Shown here: in pieces, positions 33,937 through 42,150 of the stretch
Layout: each line of letters starts with the position of its first letter
How positions within the stretch are numbered: position 1 is the stretch's first letter
Source: Dehalococcoidia bacterium
GTDB taxonomy: Bacteria > Chloroflexota > Dehalococcoidia > Bin125
Length of the DNA: 64,000 nt
Direction: 5' to 3'
Assembly (NCBI GenBank): GCA_022825855.1
Contig: JAJDWB010000008.1
Location: 1-64,000, forward strand
Position numbers and translations under genes: made by a program
Notes under the pieces: model-generated
What the model saw: the letters and a program-made list of their open reading frames with translations, nothing else
The model's database searches: none
Told to the model about the DNA's origin: nothing

Positions 33937-34785
33937 ATGATCTCCGAACCGATCCCCGAACTGGACAGTCTCGACCCAGCCGAATCGCGGCGCGGCAGGC
34001 TGTCGCGGCCCGATCTGCGTCCGGCGCTGGGCTGGGTGCTGCCGCCCTTGATTGCGCTGCTGCTGCTGGCCGTGGCGGTGGAGGTCTGGGTGCGGCTCGG
34101 CGATGTCTCGATCTGGCTGATGCCGCGACCGACGGCAGTGATCGAGAACTTCTTCGTCGATTTCGGCCGCTACTTCAACGAGGGTCTGAAGACGCTGGCC
34201 GTCTCGATGGGCGGCCTGGCGATCGGCACGGCGGCGGCGACGCTGCTGGCGGCCGGGGTAGCGCATTCCAACATCCTCGAGCGCGCCGTGCTGCCAATCG
34301 CGATCATGGTCAAGGTGACGCCGGTTGTCGCCCTGATTCCGCTGTTCATCATCTGGCTGGGTCACGGCTGGAACCCAAAGATCGCGATTGCCGCGCTGAT
34401 CACCTACTTCCCCGTGCTGATCAACGCGATCGCCGGCTTCCGCGACATTGACCCTCGGATGCACGACTTCTTCCGCTCGGTCGACGCATCGACCTGGGAG
34501 ATTTTCCAGCACCTGCGGTTGCCGGCGGCGATTCCCTACCTGTTCGCCTCGCTGAAGATCTCCGTCACGCTGTCGCTGATCGGCGCAGTCGTGGCCGAGT
34601 TCTTCCTCTCCGGACAGGGCGGGCTGGGCGCGGTGATCTGGATCGAACAGAACAACCTGCGGCTGGAGCAGGTCTTCGCGGCGGTCTTGATGCTGACCGT
34701 CCTGGGCGTCACGCTATCCACAGCCGTGGTCGTCGCCGAGCGACTCTTCTCCTGGCGTCTCGACCAACCCGTCACCGCCTCGTAA
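33937..34785 (+). CDS. NitT/TauT-type ABC transporter permease
   Basis: A 282-residue inner-membrane protein with about six transmembrane segments. It has a long N-terminal tail, WVLPPLIALLLLAVAVEVWV as the first, and the cytoplasmic EAA-type coupling loop in FRSVDASTWEIFQHLRLPAAIPYLF. The region VKVTPVVALIPLFIIWLGHGWNPKI matches SsuC/TauC-type permeases. ATG 33937 fits homology; the larger open frame is a shadow of the ATPase gene. Downstream are a 91-residue gene and the substrate-binding lipoprotein. Confidence 0.92.
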   Translation: MISEPIPELDSLDPAESRRGRLSRPDLRPALGWVLPPLIALLLLAVAVEVWVRLGDVSIWLMPRPTAVIENFFVDFGRYFNEGLKTLAVSMGGLAIGTAAATLLAAGVAHSNILERAVLPIAIMVKVTPVVALIPLFIIWLGHGWNPKIAIAALITYFPVLINAIAGFRDIDPRMHDFFRSVDASTWEIFQHLRLPAAIPYLFASLKISVTLSLIGAVVAEFFLSGQGGLGAVIWIEQNNLRLEQVFAAVLMLTVLGVTLSTAVVVAERLFSWRLDQPVTAS

Positions 34786-34805
34786 GCTCAACCAGTGGAG
34801 CAGCC

Positions 34806-35081
34806 ATGACCACGTCCGACCCGCCTGCCGACGACGCCGAGAACACCGACTACCGCCTGCCGCAACAGCAGGAAGCGCAGCAGGCGGACGCGGTCGTGAT
34901 CAAGTTCTCGGCCGACGGACTGGTGCTCGAGCTGGAAGGCGACGACGTCGACCTGGGCACCGACCTGAAGGTGCGCAACGAGCACCGGCTGATCGCGGAG
35001 TTTCGCCGCGACGCGGTGGACGGCTGGTGGTACAAGTCCTCCGTGATCGCCGAGCCGCGGCGGATTGAGCCGGAGTCCTGA
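34806..35081 (+). CDS. Small acidic hypothetical protein in the ABC operon
   Basis: A 91-residue acidic protein that I do not recognise. It has a polar Q/E-rich start (YRLPQQQEAQQADAVVIKFS), a strand pair (GLVLELEGDDVDLGTDLKV) and a closing AVDGWWYKSSVIAEPRRIE. A GTGGAGCAG site precedes the ATG. It lies between the permease and the binding-protein gene in the same direction, so it may be an accessory of the importer. Confidence 0.55.
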   Translation: MTTSDPPADDAENTDYRLPQQQEAQQADAVVIKFSADGLVLELEGDDVDLGTDLKVRNEHRLIAEFRRDAVDGWWYKSSVIAEPRRIEPES

Positions 35082-35234
35082 CCGCTCCGAATCGGCGAAC
35101 TTGCCCCAATTCTTCGCCATTCATAAGCTGTGGACGGTCGCTATCGCCGCGGCAACCCCGTGGAAGCGGCTCCGGCTAGCCGGCCCGGCCATATGAACTG
35201 CCCGGCATCCGACCAGCCCAGGAGCCCAGCGCCC

Positions 35235-36275
35235 ATGCCCACGTTCGCCGTTTCCATTCGCAAGCCACTCGCCCTCGCGTTTGCCGCCGTCGCCGCGGCC
35301 GCGATTGCCTTCAGCGTCGCCTGTTCCGGCGACGACTCCGACGAGCTGCTGTCGATGACCTACATGGGCGGCTTCGTGCCGCAGGCCAACCTGCCCTTCG
35401 TGGCGGTCTACGTCGCCGAGGAGCAGGGCTTCTTCGCCGACGAGGGCCTCGAGGTCGACATCCAGCACGCCGGCTTCACCGGCAGCCACAAGAGCCTGAT
35501 CCTGGCCGGCGAGATCGACATCACGACGTTGCCCGCCTCGGAGATGCTGCAAGTCCGAGCCAACTCCGGCGCTCCGTACGTCGCGGTGATGCTCTTCGGT
35601 CAGCGGGGCGACTTCGGCTACGCCGTGCTCAATTCCTCCGGGATTTCCTCGCCCGCCGACTTCGCCGGACGCAACGTCGGCTTCAAGGGCATCGTGCAGT
35701 CCGAGTTCCACGCGATGCTGGCCGCGCACGACCTGACGACCGACGACATGAACATGATCGACGTCGGCTTCAATCCGGTCGTGCTGGTCGAGCAGCAGGT
35801 CGATGTCTATCCCGTCTTCCTCTCCAACGAGCCCGACACTCTGTCCCGCAACCTGAACCAGGAGATTACGGTGTTCGAGGCCGCCGACTACGGCGTGCCC
35901 ACCCTCGGCGTGGTCTACCTGGTGACCGAGGAGTACCTCGAGGACGAGACGAACCGCGAGAAGCTGGAGCGCTTCCTGCGGGCGACGGTGCGCGCGTTCG
36001 AGTTCGCGATCGAAGATCCGGCGGCGGCGATCGAGTCAACCGAGGCGTTCCTCGCCGAAGACCCGCCGCCCGACCTGGTCCACGAGCGCTTCATCCTCGA
36101 CACCGAACTGGAGAACGCGCTGAGCGACCTGACCCGCGCCAACGGCGTCGGCTGGTTCACCCAGCAGCAGTTCCGGGCGCTGACCGACGTGCTGCTCGAG
36201 TACGGCGCGCTGGAGAACGACATCGACCTCGAGCAGGCGCTCGACCGGTCGTTCCTTGAGAGCATCCATCGCTAG
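35235..36275 (+). CDS. ABC transporter substrate-binding lipoprotein, NMT1/THI5-like
   Basis: A 346-residue exported protein. The signal peptide (KPLALAFAAVAAAAIAFSVAC) ends at a cysteine, indicating a lipoprotein. The mature part has the NMT1/THI5-like solute-binding fold: FVAVYVAEEQGFFADEGLEV, ILAGEIDITTLPASEMLQVR, and SPADFAGRNVGFKGI. ATG 35235 has AGGAG about ten bases upstream and gives a normal signal peptide; the frame opens further upstream at 35130. Relatives bind thiamine precursors, nitrate, sulfonates or riboflavin-like ligands, so the ligand stays open. The repeat A6 follows 21 bases after the stop. Confidence 0.9.
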   Translation: MPTFAVSIRKPLALAFAAVAAAAIAFSVACSGDDSDELLSMTYMGGFVPQANLPFVAVYVAEEQGFFADEGLEVDIQHAGFTGSHKSLILAGEIDITTLPASEMLQVRANSGAPYVAVMLFGQRGDFGYAVLNSSGISSPADFAGRNVGFKGIVQSEFHAMLAAHDLTTDDMNMIDVGFNPVVLVEQQVDVYPVFLSNEPDTLSRNLNQEITVFEAADYGVPTLGVVYLVTEEYLEDETNREKLERFLRATVRAFEFAIEDPAAAIESTEAFLAEDPPPDLVHERFILDTELENALSDLTRANGVGWFTQQQFRALTDVLLEYGALENDIDLEQALDRSFLESIHR

Positions 36276-36296
36276 GACGCTGGTCGGATGGGAAGG

Positions 36297-36331
36297 CCCT
36301 CACCCTAACCCTCTCCCTCAGGGAGAGGGGA
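36297..36331. repeat. Family A palindromic repeat, copy A6
   Basis: This single copy (ccctcaccctaa then ccctctccctcagggagagggg, tail atcggagag) lies between the binding-protein gene and the convergent ferredoxin gene. The loop-closing pair differs from A3/A5 (tcag instead of tcgg). It may act as a terminator for both. Confidence 0.85.
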
Positions 36332-36365
36332 TCGGAGAGCCGAAGGACTGGTTGTCCGTGTCTGG

Positions 36366-36863
36366 CTAGGCGCGGGTGCGCAGGAATTTTTCCTGGCCCG
36401 GGGTCGGCTTGTCGTCCGGGTAGTGCAGCTTCTTGAGTTCCGGTCGGCGCGGGTAGATGTGGACGGCGTCCCAGCCGCAGGACTGCTCGCAGAGCCGGCA
36501 GCCGGTGCAGTTCTTCTCGATCACCACGGCCTGGCCGAAGAAGTCCGAGGCGGCGTCGGTGAAGTCGAGCTCGAGCGCGTCGAAGGGGCAGACGTTGATG
36601 CAGATCTCGCAGCCCGAGCCGATGCACTTGTCGGCGTCAACCTCGGCCTTGGGCCACTCCTTCTTGGCGAACTTGCGGCAGATGTCGCCGTCGTCGTCGA
36701 GGATGCACTCGACAGGGCAGACCGCGCCGCAGGCGCCGCAATCGATGCAGAGCGCCGGGTCGATGTAGTGGATCGCGTTGCGCTCGCCCCAGATCGCATT
36801 GGTGGGGCAGCGGTTGGTGCAGGCCGTACAGCCGATGCAGGTTTCAACGATGTCGTAGGCCAC
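36366..36863 (-). CDS. Polyferredoxin with four [4Fe-4S] motifs
   Basis: A 165-residue iron-sulfur electron carrier. The cysteine motifs are CIGCTACTNRCP (residues 9-20), CIDCGACGAVCP, KCIGSGCEICINVCP with unusual C-x4-C spacing, and CTGCRLCEQSC, enough for up to four clusters. A start at GTG 36863 is preferred, with AGAGGAG 7 bases upstream and the typical AYDIVETCIG opening; the ORF extends upstream to 36899. A TATAAT hexamer about 36901-36906 would be its -10 box. Partner enzymes may include the GltD-like oxidoreductase at 38943-40436, but this is inference. Confidence 0.85.
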   Translation of the reverse strand: MAYDIVETCIGCTACTNRCPTNAIWGERNAIHYIDPALCIDCGACGAVCPVECILDDDGDICRKFAKKEWPKAEVDADKCIGSGCEICINVCPFDALELDFTDAASDFFGQAVVIEKNCTGCRLCEQSCGWDAVHIYPRRPELKKLHYPDDKPTPGQEKFLRTRA

Positions 36864-36900
36864 AACCGGCTCCTCTGCACTCCCGTTGCATACTCGCACG

Positions 36901-36906
36901 ATTATA
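36901..36906 (-). promoter_or_regulatory. Probable -10 box TATAAT of the ferredoxin gene
   Basis: On the minus strand TATAAT lies about 38 bases before the GTG start, with the AGAGGAG ribosome site between. It is one of the few consensus -10 hexamers in this GC-rich window. Confidence 0.5.
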
Positions 36907-37007
36907 TCCGCCGCGTGAAGCAGCGTTCAATCAACGCCGAAACCGATCATCCCCCCGCGCCGATTGCTCGTATAGTGAACGTGAGGCGGTTGGGATTGGT
37001 ATTCACT

Positions 37008-38366
37008 ATGCAACGCACGTTCCTGCGTGGCCCTCGGGCCGTCCTGGTCTTCGTCCTGGGATTGGCCCTTGTGTCCGCGATCGCCGTCGCCTGCAGCGAC
37101 GACGGCCCCGACACGGCCGATGTCGAGCAAGCCGAACAAACCCAGCAAGCCCAGCAGTCGGCCCAGCCCGAGCAGCAGGCGGAGCCGATCGACGCCGCCC
37201 AGCAGCAGGCTGCCGCACAACCGGAGCCGCAGGCGGCCGCCGAGCAGCAAGCGGTCCAGGAGCAGAGTCAACCCGCCGAACAGGCCGAGCCGGAGCAGGC
37301 CGCGGAGCAGCAGTCGGCGAGCGACACGCCGGTCAGCGATCCCGACCGCGACACGCTGATCGAGGGCGAACTGTTCGCCTCGTCGATCGGCCCGGAGGAG
37401 ACCGAGCGGCAGTTCCGCTTCGAGGCGGCGACCGGCGCCTGGCTGCGCATCTTCGTCGACGGCAAGGGCGGCATGGACCCGATCGTCACGTTGCTCGACC
37501 CCGAGGGGGTGGAAGTCGGCGTCAACGACGACCTCTCCTCGACTAACCGCGACTCGCTGCTGATCGCGCAGGTGCCGGCCGAGGGCCTGCAGTTCATCCG
37601 CGTGCAGCCGTTCGATTCCAACAGCCGCGGCGACTTCATCATCCAGGTCCAGACGCTGACCATCGGCGCGGACGACGACAACGCGATCATCTCGGTCGGC
37701 TCCAGCACCGACGGCCGGCTCAACACGCCCGGCGACATCGACGTGTTCGAGTTCCATGTGGACCTCGGTCAGCAGGTGTTTGTGTTGGTTGACGGCGACA
37801 CCGGCGTGGACGTGTTCGCGCAGGTCTTCCAACCGGGCGGCGACCTGCTGCAGATCGACGACGATGGCGGCCACGGTCTCGATTCCGAGATTTACTTCAC
37901 CGCCGAGACCGCCGGCCTCTGGCGGATCGAGGTCTGGCCGGCCTCGAACAAGGTCGGCCAACGCCAACTGATCGGCGCCTACCGGGTGACGGTGGAGGAA
38001 GGTCTGCCGACCAGCGCCGTCACCGAGGCGGTCGCGGGCGACCTGGCCGCTGCGGCGCTGACTTTCCTCGAGGCGCTGCGCAGCGGCGACCCGCTGACGA
38101 TCCTCGCGCTGGCCGGACCCGAAGCGCTGACGATCTGGGGCTGGGACGACGCCGAGGACGTGAGCCGCGACATCCAGAAGCTGCAATCGATCTCGCTGGG
38201 CGGCGAGATCCTGCAGACCGTGTCGTTCGGCGACGTCCTGCACACGTCCCGCAGCCGGGTCTACTTCCAGTTCAGCGAAGACGACTGGATGCGCTTCGAG
38301 CTGATCCAGCTCGGCGGCCGCTGGCTGGTCGACGACTGGGCGCACAGCATCGGCCCGCCGAGCTGA
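37008..38366 (+). CDS. Lipoprotein with Q/E-rich linker and PPC-like domains
   Basis: A 452-residue exported protein. The signal peptide (VLVFVLGLALVSAIAVAC) ends at a cysteine typical of lipoproteins. Residues about 38-110 are a low-complexity glutamine/glutamate/alanine/proline linker. Then come two beta-sandwich domains with PPC features: LFASSIGPEETERQFRFEAA to FIIQVQTL, and GRLNTPGDIDVFEFHVDLGQ to YRVTVEEG. The last 110 residues resemble a SnoaL/NTF2-like helper (ALTFLEALRSGDPLTILALA to WLVDDWAHS). No catalytic motif is seen. It is probably anchored at the cell surface with unknown binding role. Confidence 0.75.
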   Translation: MQRTFLRGPRAVLVFVLGLALVSAIAVACSDDGPDTADVEQAEQTQQAQQSAQPEQQAEPIDAAQQQAAAQPEPQAAAEQQAVQEQSQPAEQAEPEQAAEQQSASDTPVSDPDRDTLIEGELFASSIGPEETERQFRFEAATGAWLRIFVDGKGGMDPIVTLLDPEGVEVGVNDDLSSTNRDSLLIAQVPAEGLQFIRVQPFDSNSRGDFIIQVQTLTIGADDDNAIISVGSSTDGRLNTPGDIDVFEFHVDLGQQVFVLVDGDTGVDVFAQVFQPGGDLLQIDDDGGHGLDSEIYFTAETAGLWRIEVWPASNKVGQRQLIGAYRVTVEEGLPTSAVTEAVAGDLAAAALTFLEALRSGDPLTILALAGPEALTIWGWDDAEDVSRDIQKLQSISLGGEILQTVSFGDVLHTSRSRVYFQFSEDDWMRFELIQLGGRWLVDDWAHSIGPPS

Positions 38367-38456
38367 CGCATCCTGGACCGATTCCTCGCTCCACCTGCTG
38401 ATATCGTCACGGAGTATCTCGCACGCACCCGTCCCCCTGCAGGTGGAGCAGACGCC

Positions 38457-38903
38457 ATGACCGAACAGCCGCACGACGCCGAGGGCCCGCTCGACGAGGT
38501 CATCGTGATGACCAACGGCGCAGACGCCGACTGGTCCAACCATCGCTCCGGGATGTCGATCCAGTTCGGCGTCTCGGGCGACCTCTCCGGTTCCAGCCAG
38601 GTGTTCATGACACGGCAGAAGATTCCCCCCGGGATGTACTCGACGCCGCACTGGCACGTCAACTGCGAGACCGCGATCTATGTCCTGCAGGGTCCGGTCG
38701 AGATGACCTACGGCGAGCAACTGGAACACAAGCACCGCTGCGAGAGCGGCGACTTCCTCTTCGTGCCGCCGCGCTCGATCCACCAGCTCAGCAATCCGCT
38801 CAGCGACCGCGAGGCCGAGGTCGTGCTCTGCCGCAACGCCGCCGAGGAGATCGTGGCCGAGGTCGACATCCCCGGCGCGCCGGGCTGCTCGCCGGCCGAA
38901 TAG
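38457..38903 (+). CDS. Cupin-domain protein
   Basis: A 148-residue single cupin. The metal-binding motif HWHVNCETAIYVLQG supplies two histidines and a glutamate in motif 1, and FLFVPPRSIHQLSN supplies the motif 2 histidine. AGGTGGAG precedes the ATG. Small cupins of this type include dioxygenases, isomerases and sensors, and the sequence does not decide among them. The gene stands between the PPC lipoprotein and the convergent GltD-like gene. Confidence 0.85.
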   Translation: MTEQPHDAEGPLDEVIVMTNGADADWSNHRSGMSIQFGVSGDLSGSSQVFMTRQKIPPGMYSTPHWHVNCETAIYVLQGPVEMTYGEQLEHKHRCESGDFLFVPPRSIHQLSNPLSDREAEVVLCRNAAEEIVAEVDIPGAPGCSPAE

Positions 38904-38942
38904 CGCTGTTCAGATCCAGGGGTCCGAAGGACGACCGCTCAG

Positions 38943-40436
38943 TTAGCCGGCGGCCATCGCCAGCGCACGCTCCGACTGCAGGTCCGCCAGGTACTCGAGC
39001 ATGGCCGGGATCGCGGCGTGCGCCCCGGCAAGCGCCGTGACCACCAGGTCGGCTCCGATCACGTTGTCGCCGCCGGCAAAGACGCCCGGGCGGGACGTGC
39101 GGCCATGCTCATCGACCAGCACTTCGCCCCAGTCGTTGACATCGATGCCCGAATCCCCGTAGACCTCGCGCCCCACGTCGTAGCCGACGGCGACGACGAA
39201 GGCGTCGCAGTCGATCACGAACTCCGAGCCCGGCAGCGGCGTCGGGCGGCGGCGGCCGCTCTCGTCCGGTTCGCCCAGGCTCATGCGCACGCACTCGACG
39301 CCGACCACGGCGCCGTCGCGCTTGATCAGACCGACGGGCGTTGTCAGGTACTCGAAGATCACGCCCTCCTCGCGGGCGTGGCGGCGTTCCTCCTCGCGGC
39401 CCATCATCTCGTTCTCGGTCCGCCGGTAGAGCAGCGTGACCTGCTCCGCGCCCAGCCGCACCGCCGAGCGCACGCAGTCCATCGACGTATCGCCGCCGCC
39501 AACCACGACGACGTTGCGGCCGACATCGGGCGCCGACCACAGGGCCGACGGCAATTGGTCGTCGCTGAGATTGGCGCGGACCAGGAACTCGGTCGCGCTG
39601 TAGACCCGGGCCAACCGCTCGCCGTCCAGTCCGAGACGCTTGCCCACGCTCGCGCCGTGGCCGAGGAACACGGCGTCGTACTGGGACAGCGCGGTCCAGT
39701 CGACGTCGACGCCGACGCGGGTATCGAAGCGGAACTCGACCCCGGCCTGGCAGAGCGCCTCTGCCTTCTCGTCGACGATGTCCTTGGCGGTCTTGAAGTT
39801 GGGAATGCCGTAGCGCAGCACACCGCCGGCCGAGGGCCAGGCCTCGAACACGGTCACCGAGTGTCCGGCGGCGCGCATCTGCTCGGCCACGGCCAGACCC
39901 GCCGGTCCGGCGCCGACCACGGCCACTTGCTGTCCGCTCTCGTGCTCCGGCGCGGGCACGGGGAAACCGCCGCGCTGCTTGCGGTCCCAGTCGCCGAGGA
40001 AGGCTTCCAGCTTGCCGATCGCGACCGGTTTGGCGTTCTTGCCGATCACGCAGACGCCTTCGCAGAGCGCCTCCTGCGGACACAGGCGGCCGCAGAGCTC
40101 GGGCATCTCCGAGGTCTGGCGGAAGATGGCCGCGGCGTCGGCCAGCTTGCCCAGTTCGAGAAAGGCGAGCGCGCCGGGAATGTCGTTGTCGATCGGACAG
40201 GCCTGGGTACAGGGCGCAGCGGGACACTGGATGCAGCGCTGAGCCTCGAACATCGCCGGGCCGGCGGTGTAGCCGAAGTAGACCTCATCCCAGTTGTGGA
40301 TGCGGTCGTGCGGCGTCTGCTTGGTTACGTGGTGCGGGGGAATGCGCAATCGCTGACGGCGGTCAATGGGTTGACCGGCGCGGGTGAGTTGCTGCTTGCG
40401 GGCCCGTTTCGGCGGCTGTTCCGTCTCGTCGGACAT
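38943..40436 (-). CDS. GltD-like NAD(P)H-dependent FAD/Fe-S oxidoreductase
   Basis: A 497-residue enzyme like the small subunit of glutamate synthase and related electron-transfer subunits. The N-terminal part has cysteine motifs for [4Fe-4S] clusters (AQRCIQCPAAPCTQACPIDN and CGRLCPQEALCEGVCVIG). An FAD site VAVVGAGPAGLAVAEQMRAAG and an NAD(P)H site VVVVGGGDTSMDCVRSAVRLG follow. GGVLRYGIPNFKTAKDIVDE and the end RPGVFAGGDNVIGADLVVTA are characteristic. No glutamate synthase large subunit is present here, so it may serve another partner such as the polyferredoxin or a dihydropyrimidine-dehydrogenase-like system. Confidence 0.85.
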   Translation of the reverse strand: MSDETEQPPKRARKQQLTRAGQPIDRRQRLRIPPHHVTKQTPHDRIHNWDEVYFGYTAGPAMFEAQRCIQCPAAPCTQACPIDNDIPGALAFLELGKLADAAAIFRQTSEMPELCGRLCPQEALCEGVCVIGKNAKPVAIGKLEAFLGDWDRKQRGGFPVPAPEHESGQQVAVVGAGPAGLAVAEQMRAAGHSVTVFEAWPSAGGVLRYGIPNFKTAKDIVDEKAEALCQAGVEFRFDTRVGVDVDWTALSQYDAVFLGHGASVGKRLGLDGERLARVYSATEFLVRANLSDDQLPSALWSAPDVGRNVVVVGGGDTSMDCVRSAVRLGAEQVTLLYRRTENEMMGREEERRHAREEGVIFEYLTTPVGLIKRDGAVVGVECVRMSLGEPDESGRRRPTPLPGSEFVIDCDAFVVAVGYDVGREVYGDSGIDVNDWGEVLVDEHGRTSRPGVFAGGDNVIGADLVVTALAGAHAAIPAMLEYLADLQSERALAMAAG

Positions 40437-40512
40437 CTCAGCCCACACGCCTCTCGCTCTGAACCGTGCGACTCGCTTCCATACTACGCCCGAAGAGCCC
40501 TCCGTTGCCTGC

Positions 40513-40518
40513 TAGCCT
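40513..40518 (+). promoter_or_regulatory. Leaderless-type -10 box TAGCCT
   Basis: TAGCCT ends six bases before ATG 40525 of the SirB1-like gene, which lacks a ribosome site. Confidence 0.5.
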
Positions 40519-40524
40519 CGAAAC

Positions 40525-41397
40525 ATGGCCGAGGACCTGGAGCAACGTTTGGTAAAACCTGACGATCTTCGTCTGGCCAGGCAGTTCGGCGTGCTGGCCA
40601 GGGGCAATCCGCGCGCGATCCGGCTCGATCTCTGCTGCTTCCTGATCGGGCGGATCGTCGATCCCAGCTTCGACCAGTTCGCCGCCCAGGCCCGCCTCGA
40701 TCAACTCGCCGGCGAGGTCCGCGATCTTGACGCGTCGTCGGTGGCGGCGCGGGTGGAGAGTCTCTGCCGCGTGCTGTTCCAGGAGCACGAGTTCCGCGGC
40801 GATACGGACACCTACTACGAACCCGGGAATTGCTGCCTGCACTCGATCCTCGAGAGCGGGCAGGGCATGCCGATCACGCTGGCCGTGTTGATGATCGAAG
40901 TCGGCCGGCGCGCCGGACTGGAACTGCAGGGCGTGGGAGCGCCCTTCCACTTCCTGGTCAAGTACCACGACCCGGAGAGCGACTCCGAGCGATTCCTCGA
41001 TCCGTTTCACGGCGGCCGGGAGATCGACCGGCAGGCGCTGGTCGATCGCTGGCGCGCGGCCCACCGCGGCGCGGGTCCCGAGCCCGAATCGTTCCTCGCC
41101 GCAGTAACCAAGCGGCAGATCCTGCAGCGCATCCTGACCAACCTCAAGGGTGCCGGCGTGCGCAAGCGCGACTACGACGCCGCGATTGCCGCGACCGACT
41201 TCCTGCTCGCGCTCTCGCCCTGGTCGCTGGAGGAGCGCCGCGACCGCGGCCTGCTCTGCTTCCAGACCGGTCAATACATCGAGGCGCTCGACGACCTGCT
41301 GCAGTACCAGGAGCACGCCGGCGACGCGCCCGACACGGGCCGCGTCGCCGAAGTGATCGAGCGCGTCCGCAGCCGGATCGCGGAAGCGGGCCGCTGA
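40525..41397 (+). CDS. SirB1-like transglutaminase-fold protein with TPR-like tail
   Basis: A 290-residue protein of the SirB1/transglutaminase-like family. The core is FRGDTDTYYEPGNCCLHSILESGQGMPITLAVLMIEVGRRAG, with the cysteine at the papain-like position (usually N-x-x-L; here NCCL). GVGAPFHFLVKY has the histidine and FLDPFHGG the aspartate. The last 80 residues form TPR-like helices (YDAAIAATDFLLALSPWSLE, YIEALDDLLQYQEHA). The biochemical function of SirB1 proteins is not settled. The start fits a leaderless arrangement with TAGCCT upstream. Confidence 0.85.
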   Translation: MAEDLEQRLVKPDDLRLARQFGVLARGNPRAIRLDLCCFLIGRIVDPSFDQFAAQARLDQLAGEVRDLDASSVAARVESLCRVLFQEHEFRGDTDTYYEPGNCCLHSILESGQGMPITLAVLMIEVGRRAGLELQGVGAPFHFLVKYHDPESDSERFLDPFHGGREIDRQALVDRWRAAHRGAGPEPESFLAAVTKRQILQRILTNLKGAGVRKRDYDAAIAATDFLLALSPWSLEERRDRGLLCFQTGQYIEALDDLLQYQEHAGDAPDTGRVAEVIERVRSRIAEAGR

Positions 41398-41549
41398 GAC
41401 CGCTGCGGCCCTCCGACGGCTGTTCCGCACTCCACAACCGGCGGAACCGATCCGGTATATTCAGTCATAGTGTTCGCCGGGAATGCTGCAACCGGTGGCA
41501 TGCTCTCATTCTTCATCCGATCATCTCGCAGCCTGAGAAACCCAGGGGA

Positions 41550-42071
41550 ATGGCCAACGCAACAGCCTTGCGCAGCGTCAACGGCGCTGTGCCGAACACC
41601 AATGTGCCTGCCCATGCCTTCCGTCACGTCCACGACGAACTGCGCTACCGCACCGCAGACGGCCCGTCGTTCCGTGACATCACCGAAGCGGTGCGAGACA
41701 TCGTGCAGCGCTCCGGGATCGGCTTCGGACAGGTCTCGGTGTTCTCACAGCACACGACGGCTGCCATCATCTTGCAGGAGCACGAACCGCTGCTCCTCGA
41801 CGACCTGCGGGATCGTCTCATGGCGTGGGCGCCGCCCGGCGACTACTACCGCCATAACGACTTCGAGATCCGCACCGTCAACATGCACGAGAACGAGCCC
41901 GAGAACGGTCACTCGCATGTCCAGCACATGATGCTGGGCACGTCAGAGACGATTCCCGTGCTCGGCGGCGACATGCACATCGGCGAGTTTCAATCGATCT
42001 TCCTGGTCGAACTCGACGAATCGCGCGATCGCTGCGTGAGCGTGACGGTGCTCGGAGTCCCGGACGAGTAA
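41550..42071 (+). CDS. yjbQ: YjbQ family protein (secondary thiamine-phosphate synthase-like)
   Basis: A 173-residue UPF0047 protein. Family signatures are EAVRDIVQRSGIGFGQVSVFSQHTTAAIILQEHEPLLLDDL, then YRHNDFEIRT, GHSHVQHMMLGTSETIPV and GEFQSIFLVELDESRDR, with the conserved histidines and the WQ-type loop position. YjbQ has weak thiamine-phosphate synthase activity, but the physiological role is unclear. The ATG at 41550 matches where homology starts. The 152 bases before it contain no convincing riboswitch. A strong hairpin follows the stop. Confidence 0.9.
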   Translation: MANATALRSVNGAVPNTNVPAHAFRHVHDELRYRTADGPSFRDITEAVRDIVQRSGIGFGQVSVFSQHTTAAIILQEHEPLLLDDLRDRLMAWAPPGDYYRHNDFEIRTVNMHENEPENGHSHVQHMMLGTSETIPVLGGDMHIGEFQSIFLVELDESRDRCVSVTVLGVPDE

Positions 42072-42106
42072 TCCGGGGGCAACGCCCGCAACAGGACCCA
42101 ACCGCG

Positions 42107-42132
42107 ACCGCCCCGGCGTCTGCCGGGGCGGT
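42107..42132. terminator. Perfect 11-bp GC hairpin after yjbQ
   Basis: The stem accgccccggc (42107-42117) pairs with gccggggcggt (42122-42132) around a gtct loop, 36 bases after the yjbQ stop. There is no T tract. It overlaps the region where a -35 box of the next gene would be, so it may both terminate yjbQ transcripts and influence midA expression. Confidence 0.6.
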
Positions 42133-42138
42133 CGTTCG

Positions 42139-42144
42139 TATACT
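42139..42144 (+). promoter_or_regulatory. Leaderless-type -10 box TATACT
   Basis: TATACT ends six bases before ATG 42151, the best consensus match among the leaderless-type sites. Confidence 0.6.
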
Positions 42145-42150
42145 CGACCC

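Noticed and set aside
37108-37330. Q/E-rich stretch as a frameshift or contaminating sequence
   Set aside because: The frame is continuous from a signal peptide into PPC domains, so it is a linker in a surface protein.
41510-41550. ctgaga-containing segment before yjbQ resembling a TPP riboswitch core
   Set aside because: Only a CTGAGA-like string is present; the other conserved TPP elements and stems are absent.
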